Below the pieces are notes generated by a model. That model ran no database searches and was not told where the DNA came from. It saw only the letters and a list, made by a program, of their open reading frames with translations. Positions 1-7,252 of a DNA stretch of 55,064 nucleotides are shown one piece after another. Numbering within the stretch: the first letter of the stretch is position 1; every line of letters begins with the position of its first letter. The stretch spans positions 8,347-63,410 of the forward strand of contig MU400733.1 in the NCBI GenBank assembly GCA_022578965.1, read 5' to 3'. The DNA comes from Xylaria sp. FL1777. Lineage: Eukaryota > Ascomycota > Sordariomycetes > Xylariales > Xylariaceae. The position numbers and the translations under genes were made by a program.

Positions 1-94
1 CCCTTATCAGCCCTCCTTTATCAGCCCTCCCTTATCAGCCCTCCCTTATCAGCCCTCCCTTATCAGCCCTCCCTTATCAGCCCTCCCTTATCAG
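1..94. repeat. 14-bp minisatellite at the window edge
   Basis: Seven head-to-tail copies of CCCTCCCTTATCAG, the first cut by the window start and the second carrying one C-to-T change. The array probably continues to the left. The unit is not the fungal telomere repeat (CCCTAA), so this is a minisatellite and not a telomere. No coding role is visible. Confidence 0.93.
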
Positions 95-150
95 CTAGAC
101 TGCCAAGGGTGTGCACAGACCCACTCATACAGCTGACTCATCTATCCCTC

Positions 151-276
151 CAGCCACTTTCACCTGTTCACTCAGCCACTTTCACCTGTTCACTCAGCCA
201 CTTTCACCTGTTCACTCAGCCACTTTCACCTGTTCACTCAGCCACTTTCACCTGTTCACTCAGCCACTTTCACCTG
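151..276. repeat. 22-bp minisatellite upstream of the nuclease-like gene
   Basis: Five complete near-identical copies plus a partial sixth of a 22-bp unit beginning CAGCCACTTTCACCTG, starting at 151, 173, 195, 217, 239 and 261. Because 22 is not a multiple of three, the open frame crossing it reads each copy in a different phase. It is therefore probably noncoding 5' sequence of the gene starting at 448, perhaps promoter or 5' UTR. Confidence 0.92.
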
Positions 277-447
277 CCACAGTACCTTGTATTCAGCATA
301 GGGAGACTAAGTGGCATTCAAAGGGATAATGTTAGCTCGGAACATAACTCCGCACAACAGCTGTGTTTGCTATCAACTATTAACCTACCTACTGTATTAT
401 ATAACCTCTTGCTTTTCCTTTCATTTTGTTTGAATGCCTCTTACGAA

Positions 448-2130
448 ATGGACCCTGCTATTATCCAAGCCTGGGCGCACGAGGTTGCTCAACACCAAAT
501 TGGTTTGCCTCAGTTCAAGAAAGGTCACAAGCGTAAACACAACGTGTTAGTCGACATGGACTCGAACATCCCTCGAAGAGCGCGTCGAAAACAAAGAGGC
601 AACAGCGATGAAAACCAGGAAAAGCAGAGTACTACTGACACCAAGACGAATATTGAGGCAATCGTAAACCTCCAACTACCAGGAGGCAGTGAAGACGTCT
701 TCAACCCCGACCCGCTTGCTACGCCTCGAGCTCAGAGGACGATAACGCGAGCATATCGCCGTCTCCTCGACGCGAGCCCGACCCGGCAAAACCACGCGCC
801 TCCCTCCGTGCCTTCCACCCCCTCCTCCGCCTCCGTCATGCCTCCCACCTCCGTCATGCCTCCCACCTCCGTCATGCCTCCCACCTCCGTCATGCCTCCC
901 ACCTCCGTCATGCCTCCCACCTCCGTCATGCCTCCCACCTCCGTTATGCCTCCCTCCGCCTTCGCGCCTACCGCCTTCGCGCCTACCGCCCTCGCTGCCG
1001 AAAACAGCCAATACACGCAATCTACGCGATCTACCCGATCTACCCGATCAACGAGCCCAGTTAAGCGAACCGATGACCTTTACAAGCTCCAGAGACCTGT
1101 CTTCTTCAACCGCCAAAATTCTTGTGATTTTTCTACTATCCTGGGCTCTACTAGCCAGGGGTCTCTTGATCTCTTCAAGCAGATTCATTCAAAGATCCGT
1201 TCACGCCAAGGAATTCTACCGCTCCAGCTTCGAGACACCTTGTTGCCGGAGCTTGGATACGGAAAAGAGACTGATGACGCAGAAAACATTGCCTATTTGT
1301 TTTCAAACCACGTTGTGAACAAGGATAAAAAGGGATGGAAGAACCGGCAATGGGAGCAGCTATTTACGGAAGCGTACAGCCAGGTAGAAAAAGATCCCAA
1401 AAACAACGAAATCCTCGATAAACTTAACCTCTTGGATGAGCTAGAAATATTGTTAGATATAGTAGCAAAGACACAAGACTACAAGTCTATGCAAAGGTCA
1501 GAAGCCGCGTGGAATGAAACCGTTTACAAGCGTATTCTGGAGCTTGCTCTAGCAGATCACTCTGAAGTCACGGTCGAGAACGTTACGCGCGCTAATGTCG
1601 CAAAGCCGTTCCAGCCGCTGGCGCGACCGGAGCTGCAGCTGGAGATACCTCTAGGTACTAAGATGATCGACTATGCGTTGCTATTAAAACCAAACCCTGA
1701 GGACGAGCTTAGTGCGCATATCCGAGACTTCGTAAGCGCGCTACAGGTGGATACCTTCAATCAGTCGAATTATGACCCCCTGCGCACCGCCCCCAGCGGC
1801 GTCTTCGTTGAAACTAAAGTCGACTCGAGACGGTACCAAGAGGCACAGGTCCAGCTAGGCATGTGGCTGTCTACCTGGTTCGACCGTGTGCGCAAGTTCC
1901 GTAGTACCAACGATCTTGTTATCCCTGTCCTAATCGCTACCGCCGAAAATTGGGAATTGTGGTTTGCTTTGGACAAACCTGATAAAATTTATGTTTACGG
2001 CCCCCTCAACATTGGCCGCACAGATGATCTCGAGTTTATATACTTGCTACGTTATTCTTTGAGTTGCTTAGGTCATTGGATGGCTACAGACTTCCGCCAA
2101 TGGATCAAGCTCTGCGTAGGCGCAGCATGA
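448..2130 (+). CDS. PD-(D/E)XK nuclease-like protein (fungal family), 560 aa
   Basis: Single-exon protein whose C-terminal half resembles the fungal PD-(D/E)XK nuclease-like family (Pfam PDDEXK_12, named from memory). Candidate active-site residues are D408 in KMIDYALLLKP and E455/K457 in VFVETKVD, followed by the conserved tail with QVQLGMWLSTWFDR and a Trp-rich end near LGHWMATDFRQW. Residues 40-60 are basic and could act as a nuclear signal. Residues 129-167 hold seven SVMPP(T) repeats, and an Arg-Ser-Thr repeat follows near residue 195. The open frame extends upstream to 109, but that stretch is a 22-bp repeat read in shifting phases. The ATG at 448 has a purine at -3 and G at +4, and is preferred. 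The cellular role of this family is unclear. Most members I recall are uncharacterised, so nuclease activity is inference. Confidence 0.8.
   Translation: MDPAIIQAWAHEVAQHQIGLPQFKKGHKRKHNVLVDMDSNIPRRARRKQRGNSDENQEKQSTTDTKTNIEAIVNLQLPGGSEDVFNPDPLATPRAQRTITRAYRRLLDASPTRQNHAPPSVPSTPSSASVMPPTSVMPPTSVMPPTSVMPPTSVMPPTSVMPPTSVMPPSAFAPTAFAPTALAAENSQYTQSTRSTRSTRSTSPVKRTDDLYKLQRPVFFNRQNSCDFSTILGSTSQGSLDLFKQIHSKIRSRQGILPLQLRDTLLPELGYGKETDDAENIAYLFSNHVVNKDKKGWKNRQWEQLFTEAYSQVEKDPKNNEILDKLNLLDELEILLDIVAKTQDYKSMQRSEAAWNETVYKRILELALADHSEVTVENVTRANVAKPFQPLARPELQLEIPLGTKMIDYALLLKPNPEDELSAHIRDFVSALQVDTFNQSNYDPLRTAPSGVFVETKVDSRRYQEAQVQLGMWLSTWFDRVRKFRSTNDLVIPVLIATAENWELWFALDKPDKIYVYGPLNIGRTDDLEFIYLLRYSLSCLGHWMATDFRQWIKLCVGAA
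841..948 (+). repeat. 18-bp coding minisatellite
   Basis: Six perfect or near-perfect 18-bp units (CCTCCCACCTCCGTCATG; the last has GTT for GTC) inside the nuclease-like gene, preceded by a partial copy. The unit is a multiple of three, so copy-number change would alter protein length without breaking the frame. It encodes the PPTSVM hexapeptide in a Pro/Ser/Ala-rich linker between the basic N-terminus and the nuclease-like domain. The repeat also creates long open frames on the opposite strand, which are artefacts. Confidence 0.9.
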
Positions 2131-2460
2131 GCTGTATATTTACCATTTTTTCTTCAGGTTACTTGGCCACTTCAACGTAGTCTTTTGCCGTTTGGTGGGC
2201 GAGATGGATCGGTTGCGAAGGAGTTATCGAAGGGCTGGCTTTGGAGTGAAGTCAAGGTCTGCACTTTAAGTTAGGGTGGGCACAACCTCTAGCCTCTAAT
2301 ATGTGATGGCAACTTAGTGTTTGATCTTGGCGAAGTTTAGGGCATATAATTATGTGGCTAAGCAAACTAAAAGGCTTACCTGTTGGAATGTTATTTCCGT
2401 GTTATTTCCAGGTTAATCGTACGCAGCCTATATTAGCTATAGTAGCTACTACAGCCAATA
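2131..2460. other. 3' flank of the nuclease-like gene, no gene seen
   Basis: Intergenic sequence of ordinary composition after the TGA. It presumably holds the 3' UTR and polyadenylation site. I see no convincing coding segment, RNA gene or long repeat. Confidence 0.6.
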
Positions 2461-2518
2461 TGGCTATAGGTGGCTAGGTGTGGCCATGGGTGGCTAGGGG
2501 TGGCTAAGGGTGGCTAAT
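2461..2518. repeat. degenerate GGGTGGCTA-type tandem repeat
   Basis: About six imperfect copies of a 9-10 bp unit of the form GGGTGGCTA(A/G). The same TGGCTA word recurs loosely near 5165-5250. It is guanine-rich on the plus strand. No coding signal. Confidence 0.7.
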
Positions 2519-2526
2519 GTAACTAG

Positions 2527-2577
2527 GGCTAGCCCATGGGCTAGCCAGGGGCTGGCCGAAGGGTATACCCCTTCGGC
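2527..2577. repeat. two adjacent palindromes (hairpin-forming)
   Basis: A perfect 20-bp palindrome at 2527-2546 (GGCTAGCCCA then its exact reverse complement) is followed eight bases later by GCCGAAGGG, a short TATA loop and CCCCTTCGGC at 2555-2577, which pair with one bulged base. Both could form hairpins or cruciforms. No downstream T-run is present and the setting is eukaryotic, so they are not bacterial-type terminators. They may be remnants of an inverted-repeat element. Confidence 0.6.
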
Positions 2578-2625
2578 TCCCACTCACCCATTTCCTTCGT
2601 TTCTTCCTTTCCTTCGGTAGTTCAG

Positions 2626-2816
2626 TATCCCTTTAGTTGGGGTTTCAGCTCCAATACATAAAAAGTGGAATATCGGGGCTGCTTACATAAACAGATAACC
2701 CAATAATACAATTATCCGAGTATCATATTGTAATTTCATTGGTTTATTTATTTATGTAATTAATCCTGCAATTCCACTTTTTATGTATTGGAGCTAAAAC
2801 CCCAACTAAAGGGATA
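2626..2816. mobile_element. MITE 1, Tc1/mariner-like, 191 bp including TA duplication
   Basis: Terminal inverted repeats of about 45 bp (left end TATCCCTTTAGTTGGGG; the right end is its reverse complement) match at all but one position and are bounded by TA dinucleotides, the target duplication of Tc1/mariner-type (Fot1/pogo) transposons. There is no room for a transposase, so the element is non-autonomous. The inner ends read AAAAAGTGGAAT, and the core contains CCCAATAAT and ATTATCCGAG, words shared with MITE 2 45 bp away. The arms are almost free of RIP-type changes, unlike the nest that starts 3 kb further on. Confidence 0.87.
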
Positions 2817-2860
2817 GGTCAATAAATTCCATACTGCGGCTCACTTCGCCGTACGAACCT

Positions 2861-3053
2861 TATCCCTTTAAAGGGCGTTTTAACTCCGTGACTTAAAAAG
2901 TGGAATAACAGGGTATTTGGCATACCTGCATACACCCAATAATAATATTATCCGAGCACTATATGCTGCTTTGATTGGACAGATTTACATATGCAGAAAG
3001 CCCCGTTATTCCACTTTTTAAGTCACGGAGTTAAAACGCCCTTCAAAGGGATA
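2861..3053. mobile_element. MITE 2, same family as MITE 1, 193 bp including TA duplication
   Basis: Terminal inverted repeats of about 50 bp (left end TATCCCTTTAAAGGGCG) differ from the reverse-complemented right end at very few positions and are bounded by TA. The outermost eight bases and the inner AAAAAGTGGAATA block match MITE 1, and the core has the same CCCAATAAT...ATTATCCGAG words. The middle of the inverted repeat differs (TTTTAACTCCGTGACTT here, TTTCAGCTCCAATACAT in MITE 1). The two look like sister subfamilies mobilised by one unseen transposase. Confidence 0.87.
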
Positions 3054-3174
3054 TATAGCCTACCGACATAACCCTTTAAAAAGCAGCTCTTGCACAGACC
3101 ACCCCTAATTCAGTCACCTTAGCCATACTAGCCACTTATTCGCCACCTTACCTACCTTACCCACCTTACACCCC

Positions 3175-3286
3175 ACCTTACACCTTACCCACCTTATACC
3201 TTACCCACCTTATACCTTACCCACCTCATACCTTACCCACCTTATACCTTACCCACCTTATACCTTACCCACCTTATACCTTACCC
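3175..3286. repeat. 16-bp minisatellite
   Basis: Seven head-to-tail copies of ACCTTATACCTTACCC, with single changes in the first copy (ACA for ATA) and the fourth (CTCATA). Related ACCTTACC words extend back to about 3145. The purine/pyrimidine strand bias is strong. Apparently noncoding. Confidence 0.92.
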
Positions 3287-3952
3287 ACCTTAGCCACTTT
3301 AGCCAACTTCCAACCTTAAGACTTCTTGTTGTGTGCGGCATCTACGCTCGTTGTTCCCATCCCTTAAAAAACTACGTTGAAGTTATTAGCCAACTTTTAA
3401 TTTGGTAGAGTTTACTGCTAACCTTTTGTACCTAGGTGTGTTCACTAGGTGTACCTCTGGCCTACTCCCTAACGCTATAGAAAGCAGGCCTGACCGTTGT
3501 TTTTACTAGTATCCACAAGGTGTCCAAGACTTGTATGGGATATAGGGGGGTGGAAAAACATCCAGTGGACTTTTTCCAAATAAGTTAAGGTTCGTCTCCC
3601 GATATCAATTCTTCAGCTTCGAAAAACCGAAGCCCTACTTATCCCTTTGAATGCCACTTTTGGATTGGATTGCTGTTTTAGTTACCTCCTTAGTAGTGTG
3701 TATCCCAATGTTTCGATTCTCTTACTTCCAGCTTATCTATAATCCGCATACCGCGGCCTGTATTAAGTGCTAAATTCTTTTTACGGACCGCTGCCAACTG
3801 CTACAGATTGCCAACCGAACTGCCCATTCAATCGAAGCTGCTATGTGGAGTTGCCAAGGATGATTAGAACTTTTTGCCGCGACCTTCGTACTAGGTAGAT
3901 CAAACTAAGCGGGCTTGCATCACTAGCTACTTACACTAGCGAACATCTCTAG
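3287..3952. other. intergenic, no gene seen
   Basis: Ordinary composition with stops in all frames. A TATCCCTTTGAATGCCAC word near 3640 recalls the MITE ends, but I could not find an inverted partner. No other structure recognised. Confidence 0.55.
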
Positions 3953-4670
3953 GTTAGCGCCCCTCAGGCCGACGCTCGGAGTCGGCTCAGTTCCAGACCG
4001 CCTCCACCAAACGCTAATAACCGCCCTCGATCCTCCCCCATCGAACCGCCCGGCATGCACTCACGGGTTGAGGAGCGTGAGACAAGCTCTGAAGAGCTGC
4101 CTCGAAAGAAACGACGTATCTCCGTCCTCATAGAAGTAGCAGGAAGCCGTTCGTCACCTTTCCCTTCCAAAGATCCAGTCCTACTAACTCTATAGCAGTC
4201 AAGCGACGCCGCCTTGAAAACGGTGACGGATCAAGACGTCGCAGCCCCGTTGCCAACGAAAAGCCTATCGCTAAAGAAGAGCTAATCGAGAATTAGCTCG
4301 GCAATTCTAACTGGTCTCGTCGACGGACAACGTCAGACCCAATGCGTTACATTCCCACCCCCGACAACACGGCCACGGCCTGTTCGAGAAAGTCTATAGC
4401 GATAATATTCGAACCCTTCAACGTGCAATTAAGAACATATTTGACCATGCCGCGGATCACTTTCTGAAAGTCATACATAATGCCCTTGATAGGTACTAGG
4501 AAAAAGTCAAGACGGGAAAGGATCCGAGTGAAGTGGAAGGCCGTACCCCCCCGTCACCACCCAACAAAAGGTCTAAGAAATCGGTGGTAACTCGTAAAGA
4601 TGAACATAATAAAGAGGCAAATATTGCACAGCGCACGCAGTCGTCTTCACAGAAGAACCAACAAGGGTAG
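3953..4670 (+). pseudogene. decayed or intron-split coding region, unknown product
   Basis: Three plus-strand frames in succession read like protein. The first runs 3953-4192 and includes a Met at 4055 and the basic ELPRKKRRI. The second runs about 4141-4293 with VKRRRLENGDGSRRRSP. The third runs 4311-4670 with FEKVYSDNIRTLQRAI and a Lys/Ser-rich tail. They end at TAG codons at 4193, 4294 and 4668, with another in-frame TAG at 4497. CAG-to-TAG or TGG-to-TAG changes would explain these. An intron from GTATCT at 4116 to ACTAACTCTATAG ending 4195 would join the first two frames, so part of the breakage may be splicing rather than decay. The basic clusters look like nuclear signals. I do not recognise the family. 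A relic is the more likely reading, with low certainty. Confidence 0.38.
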
Positions 4671-5750
4671 ACCGAATTCCAACCTATAGCTTCTCACACA
4701 ATATAAAGACCCAACTTCTCGCTTTTGGATCCATTAGACCGTGATCAAGGAGACGGGGACGTACTGTGGCGTTCGGGCCCTTCCTAAAGCCCCGGAAGCA
4801 GCAAGAAATGCAGTATCTTAATCATTAGTAAAACTACTTGGCTTAACAAGGTGTAGAAATAATGCATACATATATGGCACGCGTATAGCAGTCGGCAAGC
4901 TCAAGTGCATGACTAACGTATACGTGCATACATACACTAACAAGAGTCCACCTCTACCCGGTTAAAAGTGTGTAATGCTAACACGCGGCGATATAGAAGC
5001 TTCTACCAGCGCGGTTCAACTACAGGCAGGTTCAGCAAGAACGGAGGCTGGCGGCGACAACATGGCGACAACACGGCCAGCGCTTCCTGCAGAATCAACG
5101 CTGCCGACAACGCTAAATCACAGATATGGTGTCTACAGGATGTGAAGGGTCGATATGTATGTATGGGTGGCTAGGTTGGTGTGGCTCATCAGCTAACATG
5201 GGGCGCGTGGTTCATTACTGTGGCAAATGTATGTGGCTAAGCAGCTCAGTGGCTGACGGTTCAGAGGGTTTATTTTCCACGTTTGTAGGACTAACGGTCA
5301 TAAAGATATGCAATTATTTATGCTTATACACAAGGCTGCTTTTTAAATAAGAGCATATTTTCTCAACTGTGAATATCTTTGTAACCATTAGTTCTACAAA
5401 CGTGCAACTTGTGTTTTTAAACAAAGCACGCAATTACGATCCAAATAATATGTTTCAGGTTGAATTGCGACCGGTAGTTAGAAAGTTATGTCAAAAACAA
5501 AAACATTATGTGTTTATAGCAAAAACTCATGTGTCTATAAGTAGCAATTCCCATATTTTAATTGTGGCACTTGTACGGCCATGTTGTAGCTGCAGTGGCT
5601 TATCTAGATAACCAGGTACTAAGCATTGGTCTTTCTGGTCTGTGTGCATAGCCCGTGGACAAGTTCGGCGTGATTCTGAAAGTGTTTCTTATGGCTTAGC
5701 CACACCGTAGGAACACATACAGGACAGCAGAGCTTAGTGTCTGTCAAAGG
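4671..5750. other. intergenic, no supported gene
   Basis: Mixed composition with scattered TGGCTA and CATACATA words. A frame at 4975-5145 (56 codons, Ala/Thr/Leu-rich) and other short frames lack any recognisable motif and have no support. Composition drifts toward AT after about 5250. Confidence 0.5.
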
Positions 5751-5869
5751 TATAAAGAAGTGTACAATATAGCAAGTAAAATAGTGTATTCAAGATAACT
5801 AGAAGTAAGAAAAGTAACCTAAAGAACAAAGGGAATAGGTAATATATATAGCTTAAAGGTATAAAGTAT

Positions 5870-6750
5870 ACTATATTTACTTATTTTAACACTTTTACTC
5901 ACTTTAAACCCGTTTATTTTAGCAACAATAAAACTATGTTTTTATATATATTTAGTATAAAGTGCAAACTATGTAATATTATAAGTGTTATCTTTTAAAT
6001 AAATTTAAAAAAACATAGTTATAAAAAAGGTAATATATTATCGTTTTTTTTTTCTATAATTTATATAAGTAGTTATACTTTAAGTATATTGCTAAATGCT
6101 TATTTTATTGTTTTAAATCTTGTTTAAAGTTTTTAACGCTAGTTAAACTTATAAAAAACTCCTGTAAAAAAAAAAAAAAAACAATAAATATATATTAGTT
6201 TTACAAGCTTTAATTACTTTACTAAAAAAATATAGTTTTTAATTTTAAGGTTTTTAAGTCTTAAATATAAGTAGTTTTTTAAAGTAACTTATTAGTAAAC
6301 TTATAATATGTTATATAATAAGCATAAATTTTAACTACTAAATAAGTTATTAATGTTATACTAAATAAATAGCTTTTAAACTTTTTTTAAAACGAATTTT
6401 AAAAAAATTTGTTGTTTTTTTTAAAGAACATCCTTTGTTTATAATTTAGTAGTTATGTTTTTAATAAAATCGTAGTCTTAAAATATTGCAATTTTACTTT
6501 TAGCAAAGTTTACAATTAATGCTATAGCATAAATATGCCATTTTGCGTTCTTTTATAAATTCTTTATTAGTTTTTCCGTAAATATAAAAAATAAACTAAT
6601 TTAAGTATATTTATTGTTCTTTTTGCAGTTATAAAAAGCATTAAAGATATTTTAAGTAAAAGCGTTTAATATTGCTTTGCTAATTTCTTAGTTTTTTTTT
6701 TTACTAAAGTAGCTAAAAAATATAGCCTTAAAGTAAACATAAAGCGCAAA
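5870..6750. other. unassigned AT-rich flank left of element A
   Basis: AT-rich sequence with a 16-A run near 6167 and no recognisable motif. Since element A inserted at CAAGT (6751-6755 and 14463-14467), this stretch was once contiguous with 14468 onward. It may be the 3' end of the copia element F, or older host sequence. I found no matching LTR. Confidence 0.5.
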
Positions 6751-6755
6751 CAAGT

Positions 6756-7252
6756 TGTTACAAAATTAGCACTGGGGTGGCCTTTAAAGCGACCTAGTGC
6801 TTCTATACATACCTTGCACCTGTGCTAACTGGAGCTAAGTCACGTAACGACTTACCTGGCTCACTAGGCTTACAGTGATCTAAGGCTTACCGGGCTTACG
6901 GTGATCTAAGGCTTACTAGGCTTACAGTAATTTAGTGCTTACTGAACTTATGGTAATTTAAGAAAAAGTTTCTGTTTTTTTTACCTTTTTTTTGTTTATA
7001 TAGTTAAGCACTTTTTATATTTAGTTATTTATTTAGTTTTAATTTTTTAACTATTAATTTTATTTATTTTATAATTGCTAAGTATTAATACATTTATTAT
7101 TTTTAAAATTTTTTAAAACTTTTATTAATGCATAATAATAAAAGTTCCTTAAAAACCTTTTTAATAGATTACTGCTAAAGATCTTATTATTACTTACAAA
7201 TTAAAACCTTAAAAGCAAACCTGTTATATTAATATATAATAAGTTTATTATA
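6756..7252 (+). repeat. element A 5' LTR
   Basis: 497 bp, starting TGTTACAAAATTAGCACTGG. Its U3 carries four tandem copies of a 25-26 bp unit (6858-6960). The first 200 bp keep many C and G bases (GGGGTGGCC, ACCTGGC, CCGGGC), whereas the rest is heavily AT-converted. The internal region begins CTTTAATAGCTTTTTAAT, the presumed primer-binding region, which B and C share. Confidence 0.93.
6858..6960 (+). repeat. four 25-26 bp tandem repeats in LTR U3
   Basis: Copies start at 6858, 6884, 6910 and 6935, with the pattern GGCTTACTAGGCTTACAGT then AATTTA or GATCTAA. The same four-copy array sits in A's 3' LTR and in both C LTRs, but not in B. Position in U3 suggests promoter or enhancer repeats. Confidence 0.8.

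Noticed and set aside
1..94. Telomere repeat
   Set aside because: The unit is a 14-mer with TTATCAG and not CCCTAA.
109..447. In-frame N-terminal extension of the nuclease-like protein from an upstream ATG
   Set aside because: It crosses the 22-bp array, whose unit is not a multiple of three, so the same DNA is read in three phases. The ATG at 448 has a better context and starts the ordinary protein sequence.
676..1020. Two antisense open frames opposite the nuclease-like gene
   Set aside because: They arise from the 18-bp coding repeat and encode Gly/Arg or Gly/Met repeats with no motif.
1..3300. CRISPR array
   Set aside because: The arrays are uninterrupted head-to-tail repeats without unique spacers, and the host is a eukaryote.
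3636..3660. Third MITE end (TATCCCTTTGAATGCCAC)
   Set aside because: No inverted partner within a few hundred bases, and similarity is limited to about ten bases.
4968..5611. Short open frames between the relic gene and the AT-rich zone
   Set aside because: Low-complexity or overlapping frames without motifs; one would need a GTG start, which is not expected in a fungal nuclear gene.
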